Shown here: piece after piece, positions 34,659 to 44,863 of the stretch | Numbering within the stretch: the stretch's first letter is position 1 | Layout of the letters: each line of letters starts with the position of its first letter | Made by a program: the position numbers and the translations under genes | Notes under the pieces: model-generated | Databases searched by the model: none | Told to the model about the DNA's origin: nothing | Seen by the model: only the letters and a program-made list of their open reading frames with translations | Assembly: GCA_029866155.1 (NCBI GenBank) | Contig: JARWZW010000018.1 | Location: forward strand, 1 to 64,000 | DNA length: 64,000 bases | Source of the DNA: Caulobacter sp. | GTDB lineage: Bacteria; Pseudomonadota; Alphaproteobacteria; Caulobacterales; Caulobacteraceae | Reading direction: 5' to 3'

Positions 34659-35417
34659 ATGACCAGCCGCCGCAAGAAGATCTACGAAGGCAAGGCGAAG
34701 ATCCTTTACGAAGGACCCGAGCCCGGCACCTTGATCCAGTATTTCAAGGACGACGCCACGGCCTTCAACGCCCAGAAAAAGGCCGTGCTGGAAGGCAAGG
34801 GCGTCATCAACAATCGCATCAGCGAATTCGTCATGACCCGCCTGACCTCCATAGGCGTCGCGAACCACTTCATTCGCCGCCTGAACCTGCGCGAACAGCT
34901 GATCAAGGAAGTCGAGATCATCCCTCTGGAGGTGATCTGTCGCAATATCGCCGCCGGAAGCCTGTCGACGCGCCTCGGCCTGGAAGAGGGCACGCCCCTG
35001 CCCCGGTCGATCATCGAGTTCTGCCTGAAGGATGACAAGCTGGGCGATCCCATGGTCGCAGAAGAGCACATCACGGCCTTCAACTGGGCGACCACCCAGG
35101 AGATCGATGACATCATGGCCATGACCCTGCGGATCAACGACTTCCTGACCGGGATGTTCGGGGCCGTCGGAATCACCCTTGTCGATTTCAAGATCGAGTT
35201 CGGCCGCCTCTGGGAAGGTGACTTCGCCCGTGTCGTCCTGGCCGATGAAATCAGTCCAGACAGCTGCCGCCTGTGGGACTCGACGACCAATGAAAAACTC
35301 GACAAGGACCGTTTCCGGCGGGACCTGGGCGACGTCATTGAAAGCTATACCGAGGTTGCCAGGCGCCTCGGGATCATGAAGGAAATGCCCACTGTCATTC
35401 AGGGAGGCCTCCACTAG
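34659..35417 (+). CDS. purC: Phosphoribosylaminoimidazole-succinocarboxamide synthase
   Basis: A 252-residue SAICAR synthetase, joining CAIR to aspartate in IMP synthesis. The ATP-grasp-like N terminus [13 protein letters not shown], the [21 protein letters not shown] block (about 88-108) and LVDFKIEFG with [11 protein letters not shown] are all present. GGGGAGAC precedes the ATG. Its TAG shares one base with the purS GTG, so purC and purS are coupled. An intrinsic terminator lies just upstream. Confidence 0.95.
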   Translation: MTSRRKKIYEGKAKILYEGPEPGTLIQYFKDDATAFNAQKKAVLEGKGVINNRISEFVMTRLTSIGVANHFIRRLNLREQLIKEVEIIPLEVICRNIAAGSLSTRLGLEEGTPLPRSIIEFCLKDDKLGDPMVAEEHITAFNWATTQEIDDIMAMTLRINDFLTGMFGAVGITLVDFKIEFGRLWEGDFARVVLADEISPDSCRLWDSTTNEKLDKDRFRRDLGDVIESYTEVARRLGIMKEMPTVIQGGLH

Positions 35418-35656
35418 TGAAGGCGATTGTCCACGTTTTTCTGAAGCCCGGCGTCCTGGACGTCCAGGGCAAGGCCGTCGAGAACGCCCTTCACGGGCTG
35501 GGTTGGGCCGAGGTCAAGGACGTCCGCGTTGGACGGGTCCTTGAGTTTGACCTTGGCGGAGACGCCGAGGGCGCTGAAGCCCGGGTAAAGGCGATGTGCG
35601 ACAAGCTCCTCGCCAACACCGTGATCGAAAGCTACCGCGTGGAAATCGCCTCCTAG
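35417..35656 (+). CDS. purS: Phosphoribosylformylglycinamidine synthase subunit PurS
   Basis: A 79-residue PurS, the small linker subunit of the three-part FGAM synthase with PurQ and PurL. VHVFLKPGVLDVQGKAVENALHGLG and VGRVLEFDLGG are family blocks, and the C-terminal CDKLLANTVIESYRVEI is complete. It starts at a GTG that shares one base with the purC stop. The next purine gene, purQ, is separated from it by a cell-wall-enzyme gene. Confidence 0.94.
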   Translation: MKAIVHVFLKPGVLDVQGKAVENALHGLGWAEVKDVRVGRVLEFDLGGDAEGAEARVKAMCDKLLANTVIESYRVEIAS

Positions 35657-35736
35657 CCAAACCTCGACCCATGGGGCGCAGGGGACTGGAAGACCACTTA
35701 AAGCTGTGATAACGTCCCTCTTCTCAGGAGGATGGC

Positions 35737-36435
35737 ATGACAGTCTTCGAGATTCAGAAAGCCCTTGCCGTGCGCGGCTTTGACCCGGGCGCCATTGATG
35801 GCGTCTGGGGCCGCAGGACCAGCGCGGCCGTCCGCGCCTTCCAGACCAGACACCGGGTGCAGGTAGATGGAATCGTCGGTCAGCAAACCCGGAGGGTGTT
35901 GTTCGGCAATATTCCCCCGGACTCGAACCCGCTCGATGACGTTGCGTTGGTCTGGTTTCAGGAAGCCTGGCGATTGCTGGGCGTCGCCGAGCGACCCGGG
36001 GTCGGATCAAATCCGGACATCCTTCAATGGGCCTCCAACCTGGGCATCCCCTACCATGACGACGATGTCGCCTGGTGCGGCCTCTTCGTCGCCCATTGCA
36101 TCGGCTCAACCCTTACCCAGGAACCCTTGCCGACCAACCCACTTGGCGCCCGGGCCTGGGAGCGGTTTGGCGCGCCCTGCAGCAGCCAGGCCGGCGCCAT
36201 CACCGTTTTCTGGCGGGAATCCCCGACCGGTTGGAAGGGCCATGTCGGACTCTATGCGGGCGAAGATGACCTCGCCATTCATGTCCTGGGCGGCAACCAG
36301 TCCAACAGGGTCAGTGTTGCTCGAGTGGCCAGGAGCCGCCTGCTTGGGTGTCGCTGGCCCGCGACTGCCCCGATGGGGACAGGCGGGCCGGTCAGGGTCA
36401 ATACAGATGGAAGTCTGTCTCACAACGAGGCCTGA
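35737..36435 (+). CDS. Peptidoglycan-binding / TIGR02594-type CHAP-like protein
   Basis: A 232-residue protein with a PG_binding_1 domain (residues 2-55, KALAVRGFDPGAIDGVWGRR and AFQTRHRVQVDGIVG) and a TIGR02594/CHAP-like domain (about 70-212). A Cys-His-Asn arrangement is visible: Cys114 in AWCGLFVAHC, His169 in WKGHVGLY and Asn187 in LGGNQSN. It would cleave or bind peptidoglycan peptides. No signal peptide is seen, so secretion would need a phage-like or other route. AGGAGGA lies just before the ATG. It interrupts the purine operon between purS and purQ. Confidence 0.82.
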   Translation: MTVFEIQKALAVRGFDPGAIDGVWGRRTSAAVRAFQTRHRVQVDGIVGQQTRRVLFGNIPPDSNPLDDVALVWFQEAWRLLGVAERPGVGSNPDILQWASNLGIPYHDDDVAWCGLFVAHCIGSTLTQEPLPTNPLGARAWERFGAPCSSQAGAITVFWRESPTGWKGHVGLYAGEDDLAIHVLGGNQSNRVSVARVARSRLLGCRWPATAPMGTGGPVRVNTDGSLSHNEA

Positions 36436-36486
36436 AGTCATTCCGACCTCTCGCAGAGGTGGGAAGACTCTGGTAAGCCCCGGCCC

Positions 36487-37149
36487 ATGAAAGCCGCCGT
36501 CATCGTCTTCCCAGGTTCCAACTGCGACCGGGACTGCAAGGTCGCCATCGAACGCTCTACCGGCGCTTCGGTCGATATGGTCTGGCATGGCGACAGTGAT
36601 CTGCCCCAGGGCCTGGACCTGATTGTCCTCCCGGGCGGGTTTTCCTATGGCGACTACCTGCGCTGCGGCGCCATGGCGTCGCTTTCCCCCGTCATGACGG
36701 CGGTCAAGGCCGCTGCCCTTCGAGGCGTTGCGACAGTCGGCATCTGCAACGGGTTTCAGGTCCTGTGCGAGGCCGGCATGCTGCCGGGAGCGCTGCTGCG
36801 CAATGCCGGCCTGAAATATGTTTGCAAGACTGTCGATCTCGAAATCGTAAACGGCCAGACCCGGTTTACCGCCGCCTATCAGGGCCGCCGAAGCGCTGTG
36901 ATGACCGTCGGCAATGGCGAGGGAAACTACTTTGCTGACGAGGTAACACTCGACCGTCTTGAAGGCGAAGGCCTAGTGACGTTCCGTTATCGCGACAACC
37001 CCAACGGCTCTGCCCGCAATATCGCCGGCATTGTGAACGAGTCGGGCAACGTGCTGGGATTGATGCCGCATCCCGATCGGTCCTTCGAAGAAGAACTGGG
37101 GTCAGCCGACGGCGCCCTGCTGTTCCAGAGCGCCCTGGCCAGCGCCTGA
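36487..37149 (+). CDS. purQ: Phosphoribosylformylglycinamidine synthase subunit PurQ
   Basis: A 220-residue class I glutamine amidotransferase that supplies ammonia to PurL. The nucleophile is Cys87 in [10 protein letters not shown], and the triad is completed by His195 and a following Glu in [23 protein letters not shown] at the N terminus and [11 protein letters not shown] are PurQ-specific. The length is normal. It lies 51 bases after the cell-wall-enzyme gene. Confidence 0.95.
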   Translation: MKAAVIVFPGSNCDRDCKVAIERSTGASVDMVWHGDSDLPQGLDLIVLPGGFSYGDYLRCGAMASLSPVMTAVKAAALRGVATVGICNGFQVLCEAGMLPGALLRNAGLKYVCKTVDLEIVNGQTRFTAAYQGRRSAVMTVGNGEGNYFADEVTLDRLEGEGLVTFRYRDNPNGSARNIAGIVNESGNVLGLMPHPDRSFEEELGSADGALLFQSALASA

Positions 37150-37216
37150 AGGGAAACCGCTTGGCGAAGCCATGGGGAGCGTCCACCCTGCCGGGGAACC
37201 CAGCGGAAGGACGCCG

Positions 37217-37747
37217 ATGGTCATCGATCAGATTCATGGAAGCCTGGCGGCCAACGCCTGTGCCGGCCTTCTTGTGCTGGCATGGCTGATCGTCGCCTTT
37301 CGCACCAGGCCAGGCCTGGTCGGGTTGCTGGTGGGCTTGGCCCATCTGACCCTCGCAGGGTTGATAGTGCGCGAACCGCTCCGCGCCTTGATCGATCCGC
37401 CCTATGGTCCGTTTGTACTGGGGATGATCTCTGTTTCGGGCAGCAGCGCGATTACCGCGGCCGCTGCGATTGTCGCGACAGCAGCCGTCGGCGCCTTCAG
37501 CGCTCTGCATCGATCGCGTGAGGCCATGCTGCTGACCTTGGCCAGCAGCCTGCTGTTTCTGGGGGTTCTGGGCTGGCCATGGGTCCATGCGCTGATGGGC
37601 GGCATCCAGGTCGATTTGCAGCTGGGCGATAGCCTTGTGATTCCCGTCGGCCTGGCCTCCGCCGCCGGCTTTGCGGTCACCGCTGCGCCCTTCCTGCTGG
37701 GCGCTGTCTGGGCCGCAGTTCGCACCCTGCGGGCCCCGCCCGCCTAA
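37217..37747 (+). CDS. Membrane protein of unknown function between purQ and purL
   Basis: A 176-residue protein with about five hydrophobic segments (roughly 8-28, 34-54, 68-95, 102-125 and 140-168), rich in Ala, Leu and Gly. GGAAGGA five bases before the ATG at 37217 supports that start over an in-frame codon at 37172. I recognise no family. Position within the purine cluster suggests co-transcription, not a purine function. Confidence 0.65.
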   Translation: MVIDQIHGSLAANACAGLLVLAWLIVAFRTRPGLVGLLVGLAHLTLAGLIVREPLRALIDPPYGPFVLGMISVSGSSAITAAAAIVATAAVGAFSALHRSREAMLLTLASSLLFLGVLGWPWVHALMGGIQVDLQLGDSLVIPVGLASAAGFAVTAAPFLLGAVWAAVRTLRAPPA

Positions 37748-37792
37748 AAGCCCCGGTTCACAGGACCCTCGACGCGCACTAGAACCCTCTGC

Positions 37793-40006
37793 ATGAGCGC
37801 CCCTGCCCCCTCCGAAAAAACCATCGCCCAGTCAGCTGCCGAGTTTGGCCTGAAGCCGGAAGAATACGCCGTCATTCTCGACCGCCTCGGCCGGGAGCCC
37901 AACCTCGTGGAGCTTGGCGTCTTTTCGGTCATGTGGTCAGAGCACTGCAGCTACAAGTCCAGCCGAAAGCACCTGGGCAAGTTCCCCACCACGGGCCCCC
38001 GCGTGATCTGCGGCCCGGGCGAGAACGCCGGGGTGATCGACATCGGCGATGGCCAGGCCTGCATCTTCAAGATGGAGAGCCACAACCACCCTAGCTACAT
38101 CGAACCGTACCAGGGGGCCGCCACCGGCGTCGGCGGCATCATGCGGGACGTCTTCACCATGGGCGCCCGCCCTATCGCCCTGCTCAACGCCCTGCGGTTC
38201 GGCGATCCATCGCACCCCAAGACCCGTCGCCTTGTCGAGGGCGTGGTGGCCGGGATTGCCGGCTATGGTAATTGCGTGGGGGTTCCGACCGTCGCTGGTG
38301 AGACCAACTTTCATCGCGGCTATGACGGAAACATCCTCGTCAACGCCATGTGCGTGGGCCTGGCGGACGCAGACAAGATCTTCTACTCGGCCGCACCGGC
38401 TGCTGGCCTGCCCGTCGTCTATTTTGGCTCCAAGACAGGCCGCGACGGCATCCATGGTGCGACCATGGCCAGCGCCGAATTCGACGAAGACAGCGACGAA
38501 AAGCGGCCAACCGTCCAGGTGGGCGACCCCTTCGCCGAAAAGCTGCTTATCGAGGCCACCCTGGAACTGATGGCCACCGGCGCAGTTGCAGCCATCCAAG
38601 ACATGGGCGCGGCGGGCCTGACGTCATCTTCGGTCGAAATGGCCGGCAAGGGCAGCGTTGGTATCGAACTTGACCTCGACATGGTGCCGCAGCGCGAAGT
38701 GGGCATGACCGCTTACGAAATGATGTTGTCCGAAAGCCAGGAACGGATGCTGGCCATCCTCAAGCCCGGCCGGGAACGGGAAGGCCATGCCATTTTCGAG
38801 AAGTGGGGCCTGGACGCCGCCATCATCGGCTGGACCACCGATACCGGCCATATTGTCCTGAAGCACAGGGGCGAGGTGGTTTGCGATCTTCCCCTGGCGC
38901 CCCTGTCCGACGACGCCCCGCTTTATGACCGTCCATGGACAGAGCCGGCAAAACACCCCCCGATCGACCCGGCCAGCATTCCGGCCCCGGAAGACTGGGA
39001 GGCAGCCATGCTCAAACTCATGGCCTGCCCGGACGTAGCGTCCAAGCGCTGGCTCTGGGAACAGTATGACCGTCACGTCATGGCAGACACCCTGGAAGAC
39101 AGCGCTACGGGCGCAGACGCCGGGATCGTGCGGGTCCATGGCACACGCAAGGCCCTGGCGGTAACCAGCGACTGCACGCCGCGCTACGTGCAGAACGATC
39201 CCTACGAGGGCGGCAAGCAGGCCGTCGCAGAGGCCTGGCGAAACCTGACAGCTGTCGGCGCCGAACCCATCGCCATCACTGACAACCTGAACTTCGGCAA
39301 TCCCGAGCGGCCCGCCATCATGGGCCAGATTGTCCGGGCGATCGACGGCATGGCCGAGGCCTGCCGAGCCCTCGATTTCCCGGTCGTGAGCGGTAATGTC
39401 AGCCTCTACAACGAGACCAATGGCGTCGCGATCCCGCCGACCCCCACCGTCGGGGCCGTGGGCCTCTTGACCGAATACGGGCTAAGGGCGGATTTTTCGA
39501 GCATGCGGGCAGGCGACAGTCTTGTGATGCTCGGCGAAACACATGGGGCGCTCGGCGCCAGCCTCTATCTTCGCGAAATGCTAGGCCGTGAGGACGGCGC
39601 TCCGCCGCCGGTCGACCTGGCCCTGGAGCGCAAGACAGGCGACTTCCTGCGAAGCCTAATCAACAGCCGCCAGTGCAAGGTCGTGCATGACCTGTCCGAC
39701 GGGGGGCTGGCCATTGGCGTCGCTGAAATGGTTCTGGCCAGCGGCGTGGGCATGACCCTGGATCTCGGCGACCAGGCCCCATCGCCCGCTGTGCTGTTCG
39801 GTGAAGATCAGGCCCGATACCTTGTGGCCACCGACCAGCCGGCGGAACTGCTGCAAGCCGCCCGGGCGGCTGGTGTTCCCGCCCAGGTCGTCGGCAAGGC
39901 CGGCGGTGACACCCTGCTCGCCCCGGGGCTGTTCGCCATTCCCCTCGACCGTCTGCGGGCCGCGCACGAGGGATGGCTTCCGGCCTTCATGGGATCGACG
40001 ACATGA
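37793..40006 (+). CDS. purL: Phosphoribosylformylglycinamidine synthase subunit PurL
   Basis: A 737-residue small-type PurL, the ATP-dependent catalytic subunit of FGAM synthase that works with PurS and PurQ. The N-terminal block [17 protein letters not shown] is the PurL signature with the catalytic His. [20 protein letters not shown] (about 85-105) binds metal and ATP. The duplicated AIRS-type second half has [11 protein letters not shown] and [10 protein letters not shown]. The length is normal. The stop overlaps the ATG of a small lipoprotein gene. Confidence 0.96.
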   Translation: MSAPAPSEKTIAQSAAEFGLKPEEYAVILDRLGREPNLVELGVFSVMWSEHCSYKSSRKHLGKFPTTGPRVICGPGENAGVIDIGDGQACIFKMESHNHPSYIEPYQGAATGVGGIMRDVFTMGARPIALLNALRFGDPSHPKTRRLVEGVVAGIAGYGNCVGVPTVAGETNFHRGYDGNILVNAMCVGLADADKIFYSAAPAAGLPVVYFGSKTGRDGIHGATMASAEFDEDSDEKRPTVQVGDPFAEKLLIEATLELMATGAVAAIQDMGAAGLTSSSVEMAGKGSVGIELDLDMVPQREVGMTAYEMMLSESQERMLAILKPGREREGHAIFEKWGLDAAIIGWTTDTGHIVLKHRGEVVCDLPLAPLSDDAPLYDRPWTEPAKHPPIDPASIPAPEDWEAAMLKLMACPDVASKRWLWEQYDRHVMADTLEDSATGADAGIVRVHGTRKALAVTSDCTPRYVQNDPYEGGKQAVAEAWRNLTAVGAEPIAITDNLNFGNPERPAIMGQIVRAIDGMAEACRALDFPVVSGNVSLYNETNGVAIPPTPTVGAVGLLTEYGLRADFSSMRAGDSLVMLGETHGALGASLYLREMLGREDGAPPPVDLALERKTGDFLRSLINSRQCKVVHDLSDGGLAIGVAEMVLASGVGMTLDLGDQAPSPAVLFGEDQARYLVATDQPAELLQAARAAGVPAQVVGKAGGDTLLAPGLFAIPLDRLRAAHEGWLPAFMGSTT

Positions 40007-40389
40007 AAATCACCCCCCTGCTGGGCGCTCTGGCCCTGATGGCCGGTTGCGCCTCCGCCTCAGAGACAGCCGACACCGGGGCGACTGCGGCGGGATGCGA
40101 TGTCACGGTCGCCTTCGGCAGTTACGCCATGGGTATCGACGGACAGGCTGCTGAGGACGTCGAGGCCTATGTTTCAGGACATCCGGCCCTGGTGACCGCC
40201 AGCCAATGGACCAGATGGGGACGCGAAGGTGAAAAGACCGCCTGCCTGACGACAGCATCACCGCAAGCGATCCGGACCGTTTTCAAGGCCCTGCGGGCTC
40301 TCCTGCCCGACGTCGCCCGGCGGGGACCGGTGACGCTTGAATCCCGACTGGGGCAACGCTTCCAGTCGAAGTCGCCCCTCAATCATTGA
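40003..40389 (+). CDS. Small predicted lipoprotein
   Basis: A 128-residue protein with a lipobox (LALMAGC, Cys at about residue 16) after a short hydrophobic signal. The mature part has one later cysteine pair (AGCDVTV and KTACLTT) and no domain I recognise. The ATG overlaps the purL TGA (ATGA), so it is the last gene of the purine transcript. A membrane-anchored periplasmic product is the likely form. Confidence 0.7.
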   Translation: MKITPLLGALALMAGCASASETADTGATAAGCDVTVAFGSYAMGIDGQAAEDVEAYVSGHPALVTASQWTRWGREGEKTACLTTASPQAIRTVFKALRALLPDVARRGPVTLESRLGQRFQSKSPLNH

Positions 40390-40451
40390 AGGGCTGCGCC
40401 GTTTCGCGTCAGCGGAGGGGAAGTACTTTTTATGGACCTTGAGAAAAGCCA

Positions 40452-40477
40452 GATCAGGCGCAACGGTGCGCCTGATC
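40452..40477. terminator. Perfect hairpin, convergent end of purL operon and pckA (first)
   Basis: GATCAGGCGCA (40452-40462) pairs perfectly with TGCGCCTGATC (40467-40477) over eleven bases with an ACGG loop. Read on the minus strand, TGGCTTTT follows, so it can act as the intrinsic terminator of pckA. On the plus strand no T-tract follows. Confidence 0.7.
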
Positions 40478-40488
40478 CCGAGACCGCG

Positions 40489-40515
40489 CCGGCCTGATCG
40501 GCAGGATCAGGCCGG
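40489..40515. terminator. Perfect hairpin, convergent end of purL operon and pckA (second)
   Basis: CCGGCCTGATC (40489-40499) pairs perfectly with GATCAGGCCGG (40505-40515) with a five-base loop. It shares the GCCTGATC core with the hairpin twelve bases to its left, so the pair looks like a duplicated palindromic unit. Either a two-part bidirectional terminator or a REP-like element fits. Confidence 0.6.
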
Positions 40516-40536
40516 GTTGGTCCGTTGCTTCGGTAA

Positions 40537-42390
40537 TCAGGCCAGCTCGACCTTGCGGTCAGCGCCGGCCGGGACACCCAGCCGCGACAGCAGAGCTTCG
40601 TACTGCGCCCAGAGCGCCGCCGGCATACGATCGCCAAACCGGTGGTAGAAGCCCGGAATCAAGGACGCCTCTTCCCGCCAGATGTCGGCGTCCACCGTCA
40701 GCAGCAGGTTGAGCTTGGCGCTATCCATGCCAAGGCCATCAACATCCAGGGAGCCCGGCGCCGGCAGGCGGCCAATGGCGGTGTCGACAGCCTCGACCTC
40801 GCCCTCCAGGCGCTGGACGATCCACTTGAGCACCCGGCTGTTTTCGCCATAGCCCGGCCAGACAAACTTGCCGCCGTCCTTGCGGAACCAGTTCACGAAA
40901 TAGATCCGCGGCAGCTTCTCGGGATCGGCCTTGCCGCCGACTTTCAGCCAGTGGGCGAAATAGTCACCCATGTTGTAGCCGCAGAAGGGCAGCATGGCGA
41001 AGGGGTCGCGGCGCAACTCGCCAACCTTGTTCTCGGCGGCGGCGGTGCCTTCGGACGCCGTGTTGGAGGCCAGGAATACGCCATGCTCCCAATCAAAGGC
41101 CTCGGTCACCAGCGGCACCGCGGTGGCCCGGCGGCCGCCGAACAGGATGGCGCTGATCGGCACGCCTGCGGGATCATCCCACTCGCTGGCGATCACCGGG
41201 CATTGTTGGGCGGGAACCGTGAAGCGGGCGTTCGGATGGGCGGCCGGAGTTTCGCTGGCCGGAGTCCAGGGCTGACCGCGCCAATCGGTCAGGGACGCGG
41301 GAGCCTCATCGGTCAGGCCCTCCCACCAGACGTCGCCGTCCGGGGTCAGGGCGACATTGGTGAAGACACAGTTTTCATTCAGAGCGTCGATGGCGTTCTT
41401 GTTCGTGCCGATGCCGGTGCCCGGCGCGACGCCGAAGAAGCCAGATTCCGGATTGATGGCCCGAAGACGACCGTCGTCGCCGAACCGCATCCAGCAGATA
41501 TCGTCGCCGATCGTCTCTGCCTTCCAGCCCGGAACGGTGGGCTGCAACATGGCCAGGTTGGTCTTGCCGCAGGCACTGGGGAAGGCCGCCGCTACATACC
41601 GCACCTGGTTCTTGGGCGAGGTCAGCTTCAGGATCAGCATATGCTCGGCCAGCCAGCCCTCATCCCGAGCCATGACCGAAGCGATGCGCAGGGCGTAGCA
41701 TTTCTTGCCAAGCAGGGCGTTGCCGCCGTAGCCCGACCCGTAGGACCAGATCTCGCGGCTCTCCGGGAAATGGACGATCCATTTTTCTTCGTTGCAGGGC
41801 CAGGGAACGTCCTTCTCCCCGTCGGCCAGCGGCGCACCCAGGGTGTGAACCGCAGGCACGAAGAACCCGTCGTCACCCATCATGTCCAGGGCCTGTTTGC
41901 CCATGCGGGTCATGACCCGCATCGAGATGGCGACATAGGCGCTGTCGGTGATCTCTACGCCGAGGGCGCTGATCGGCGAGCCGATGGGGCCCATGCAGAA
42001 CGGAACGACATACAGGGTGCGACCGCGCATGCAGCCGTCGAACAGTCCCTGCAGGCGATCGCGCATGGCGTCCGGCTCGGACCAGTTATTGGTCGGGCCC
42101 GCCTCGGCCTCTTCCTTCGAACAGATAAAGGTCCGGCTTTCAACCCGGGCGACATCCTTGGGGTCCGAAGCCGCATAAAAACTGTTGGGTCGCAATTTCG
42201 GATTGAGCCTCTGGAGGGTTCCGGAGGCGACCAGACGATCGGTGAGAAGCGTCCATTCCTCATCCGAGCCGTCGCACCAATAGACTGATGCTGGCTTGGT
42301 CAGCGCAGCGATTTCCTGAACCCACGCAATGAGCCTTGCGTGTTTGGTGGGGGCCTTGTCGAGACCCGGAATCGAAACTTCGCCGCCCAT
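40537..42390 (-). CDS. pckG: Phosphoenolpyruvate carboxykinase (GTP)
   Basis: A 617-residue GTP-type PEPCK, converting oxaloacetate to PEP for gluconeogenesis. The P-loop is [13 protein letters not shown] at about residues 270-282, with the hyper-reactive active-site Cys in it. Other family blocks are [46 protein letters not shown] and [12 protein letters not shown]. The length fits the GTP family, not the shorter ATP family. Palindromes occur upstream and two perfect hairpins downstream. It is monocistronic and convergent with the purine genes. Confidence 0.96.
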   Translation of the reverse strand: MGGEVSIPGLDKAPTKHARLIAWVQEIAALTKPASVYWCDGSDEEWTLLTDRLVASGTLQRLNPKLRPNSFYAASDPKDVARVESRTFICSKEEAEAGPTNNWSEPDAMRDRLQGLFDGCMRGRTLYVVPFCMGPIGSPISALGVEITDSAYVAISMRVMTRMGKQALDMMGDDGFFVPAVHTLGAPLADGEKDVPWPCNEEKWIVHFPESREIWSYGSGYGGNALLGKKCYALRIASVMARDEGWLAEHMLILKLTSPKNQVRYVAAAFPSACGKTNLAMLQPTVPGWKAETIGDDICWMRFGDDGRLRAINPESGFFGVAPGTGIGTNKNAIDALNENCVFTNVALTPDGDVWWEGLTDEAPASLTDWRGQPWTPASETPAAHPNARFTVPAQQCPVIASEWDDPAGVPISAILFGGRRATAVPLVTEAFDWEHGVFLASNTASEGTAAAENKVGELRRDPFAMLPFCGYNMGDYFAHWLKVGGKADPEKLPRIYFVNWFRKDGGKFVWPGYGENSRVLKWIVQRLEGEVEAVDTAIGRLPAPGSLDVDGLGMDSAKLNLLLTVDADIWREEASLIPGFYHRFGDRMPAALWAQYEALLSRLGVPAGADRKVELA

Positions 42391-42534
42391 TACCGACGCC
42401 CTCCAATACTGTGACTCCTGCGGTCAATATGACGCAGACCCGCAGGGCCAGCTTTGCGCGGCGTCCTGCCTAGCGCGTGGGACGTGTGGCGGGCAAGCCG
42501 AAAGGGTGCAAATTTGATGACGCACTGTGACGAT

Positions 42535-42565
42535 TTGGCGCCAATGCGCCTGAATTTTAGGCGCC
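42535..42565. promoter_or_regulatory. Palindromes between pckA and the acylase gene
   Basis: TTGGCGCCAA (42535-42544) is a perfect ten-base palindrome. Immediately after it GCGCCT (42546-42551) and AGGCGC (42559-42564) form an inverted repeat with a seven-base spacer. Both lie in the 287-base gap between the divergent PEPCK and acylase genes, 145-175 bases upstream of the PEPCK start. They could bind a LacI- or TetR-type regulator of either gene; the regulator is not in the window. Confidence 0.45.
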
Positions 42566-42677
42566 ATATCGGGACCGGGCGCGGGCTGTTGCAGGGCAAG
42601 GCTTCCGATCAATCGTTCAACAGGTGGTTTGCCTCGACCCGCGGAGCGGCTACCTCTCCCCAAAAACGGGGGCGGAA

Positions 42678-44789
42678 ATGCGTTGGGTTGCGATGGTTTT
42701 TACGGGACTGGCGACGCTGGTCCTGATCGCGGTGCTGGCTCTGCTCGGGCTCGACTGGTCCAACAGACCGCAACCCCTCGATCTGGCAGGCCTGATCGCC
42801 AGGGGAGATCGATACGACGTCCAGATACGCCGGGACCGATGGGGAGTTCCGCATGTTCTGGGCAAATCCAACGCGGATGCAGCCTTTGGCCTCGCCTTCG
42901 CCCATGCCGAGGATGACTTCGCCACAATCCAGGACGTCGCCCTGGCGACCCGAGGAACTCTTGCCGGAAGGCTTGGTCTCAAGGCTGCTGCCGGAGACTA
43001 CATCGTCAACCTGCTCGAGGTCTGGCAGACCGTAGACGCCGGCTACGAAAGGGACCTGCCGGCTGATCTCCGGGCTGTTCTGGAGGCCTATGCAGACGGA
43101 ATAAACGCCTATGCAGCCCGTCACCCCGAGGCTGTAGAGCCCGGACTACTCCCCATGACAGGAAAGGACATCGCCGCCGGCTTTGTCTTCAAGACCCCGT
43201 TCTTTTATGGCCTCGACGCGGAACTGAAGCGGCTCAACAGCCTGCCGCCTGATCATCTGCCCAAGGGCTCCAACGGTGTGGCCGTGGCGCCCTTGAGGGC
43301 ATCGGACGGCGCGACCCGGTTGCTGGTCAATTCCCACCAACCCTTTACCGGGCCGGTGGCCTGGTATGAGGCCGTGGTGGAGAGTGGCGAAGGCTGGCAC
43401 GTCGCCGGCGGCTTCTTTCCGGGTTCCCCTTTCATGCTGCATGGCCACAATGCCAGCCTGGGCTGGGCCAATACCGTCAACAAGCCAGACCTGATCGATA
43501 CCTATCGCCTGGTCCTGAACCCGGAAAATTCCAATCAGTACCGACTGGACGGCAAATGGCGGGATTTCGAACGCCAGGAGGCCAAACTTCGCATCAGGCT
43601 GTTTGGTCCCTTCCACTGGACCGTCAAGCGTCCGGTCCTGCGATCGGTTCATGGACCGGTGATGGAGACAAAGGCCGGCGCCTTCGCCCTGCGCTACGCA
43701 GGAATGGGAGAAGCCCGCCAACCCCTGCAGTATTGGCGCCTCAATCTCGCTCGAAATCTCGATGAGTGGCGGGCCGCCATGGCGCTGCAGGCCCTGCCCA
43801 GCATCAACTACATCTATGCCGACAACGCAGGGAACATCGGCTATGTCTATAACGGTCTGTTTCCGGACCGAAAAGTCTCCGGCATCGATTGGTCCGTTGT
43901 GCTTCCAGGCGATCGATCGGACCTGATCTGGCGATCCTACCTGCCGTTCGATCGAATCCCGCAGATCTGGAATCCCCGATCGGGACTGGTGTTCAACGCC
44001 AACAATACGCCGTTCCAGGCCACGGCGATTGGCGATGGCCTGAACCCTGACGCCTTTCCGGCGAGCATGGGCATCCAGACCGATATGACCAATCGCGCCT
44101 GGCGTGAGATGGAGACCTTTGGAGAAGACCGAAAGATCAGCGCAGAGGCCTTTGTTCGCTACAAGTTCGACGTCACCTATAGCGCCCGGTCCCGGGTCGC
44201 CGAAATTGTCACCGAGGCGCTTCGCCTGGATCCCGGCAAAGACGCTGACCTGAAGGCGGCCCAGGACCTGTTGCGACGTTGGGACCGACGCGCGACCCTC
44301 GACAACCGTTCGGCCGCCCTGGCCATCCTGACAGCCTGGTCAATCGAGCGGGAACCGGAAGATGGCAAGCAAAGACCCACAGTATCAACAGCTCTGACCC
44401 AGACTATTCACCTCTTGAAATCGACCCATGGACGGATCGACCCTGCCTGGGGAGAGGTCAATCGCCTGAGACGCGGATCTGTGGACCTGCCTGTCGACGG
44501 AGGCCCCGACACTCTCCGCGCCATCTATGGCGAACCGGACAGCTCAGGCCGTTTGACGGCCGTCGGCGGCGACACCTTCATCATGGTGGTGAGTTGGGAC
44601 CGGAATGGCGCCCTGTCCAGCCAGAGCGTACATCAGTTTGGTTCGGCGACCCGGGACGAACGATCCCGTCACTACGCCGATCAGGCCCCGCTCTTTGCAA
44701 CTCATCGCTTCAAGCCTGTCCTGTTTACTGAAGCCCAGCTGGCGGGACAGATTGTCGAATCCTACAGGCCCGGAGGACGGCGCTCCTGA
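42678..44789 (+). CDS. Penicillin acylase family N-terminal-nucleophile hydrolase
   Basis: A 703-residue precursor that would self-cleave into two subunits. A single N-terminal membrane helix (about 5-25) serves as signal or anchor. The alpha-chain part contains RRDRWGVPHVLGKSNADAAFGLAFAHAEDDF. The autocatalytic Ser is in KGSNGVAVAP near residue 200, starting the beta chain, and NSHQPFTGPVAWYEA and GHNASLGWANTVNKPD follow. Family members cleave amide-linked acyl groups, including penicillins and acyl-homoserine lactones; the substrate here is not evident. The start at 42678 has GGGGGCGGAA just upstream. Confidence 0.88.
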   Translation: MRWVAMVFTGLATLVLIAVLALLGLDWSNRPQPLDLAGLIARGDRYDVQIRRDRWGVPHVLGKSNADAAFGLAFAHAEDDFATIQDVALATRGTLAGRLGLKAAAGDYIVNLLEVWQTVDAGYERDLPADLRAVLEAYADGINAYAARHPEAVEPGLLPMTGKDIAAGFVFKTPFFYGLDAELKRLNSLPPDHLPKGSNGVAVAPLRASDGATRLLVNSHQPFTGPVAWYEAVVESGEGWHVAGGFFPGSPFMLHGHNASLGWANTVNKPDLIDTYRLVLNPENSNQYRLDGKWRDFERQEAKLRIRLFGPFHWTVKRPVLRSVHGPVMETKAGAFALRYAGMGEARQPLQYWRLNLARNLDEWRAAMALQALPSINYIYADNAGNIGYVYNGLFPDRKVSGIDWSVVLPGDRSDLIWRSYLPFDRIPQIWNPRSGLVFNANNTPFQATAIGDGLNPDAFPASMGIQTDMTNRAWREMETFGEDRKISAEAFVRYKFDVTYSARSRVAEIVTEALRLDPGKDADLKAAQDLLRRWDRRATLDNRSAALAILTAWSIEREPEDGKQRPTVSTALTQTIHLLKSTHGRIDPAWGEVNRLRRGSVDLPVDGGPDTLRAIYGEPDSSGRLTAVGGDTFIMVVSWDRNGALSSQSVHQFGSATRDERSRHYADQAPLFATHRFKPVLFTEAQLAGQIVESYRPGGRRS

Positions 44790-44863
44790 CGCCAGGTCAG
44801 GATTGCACTGCGACGCGACAGGGCTAGGGTGCCGCAAAACAGACGCGACAGGGTGGGTAGGCT

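Noticed and set aside
40642..42288. Long plus-strand open frame antisense to pckA
   Set aside because: It is an antisense shadow of a high-GC gene with clear PEPCK motifs on the other strand; it has no recognisable domain.
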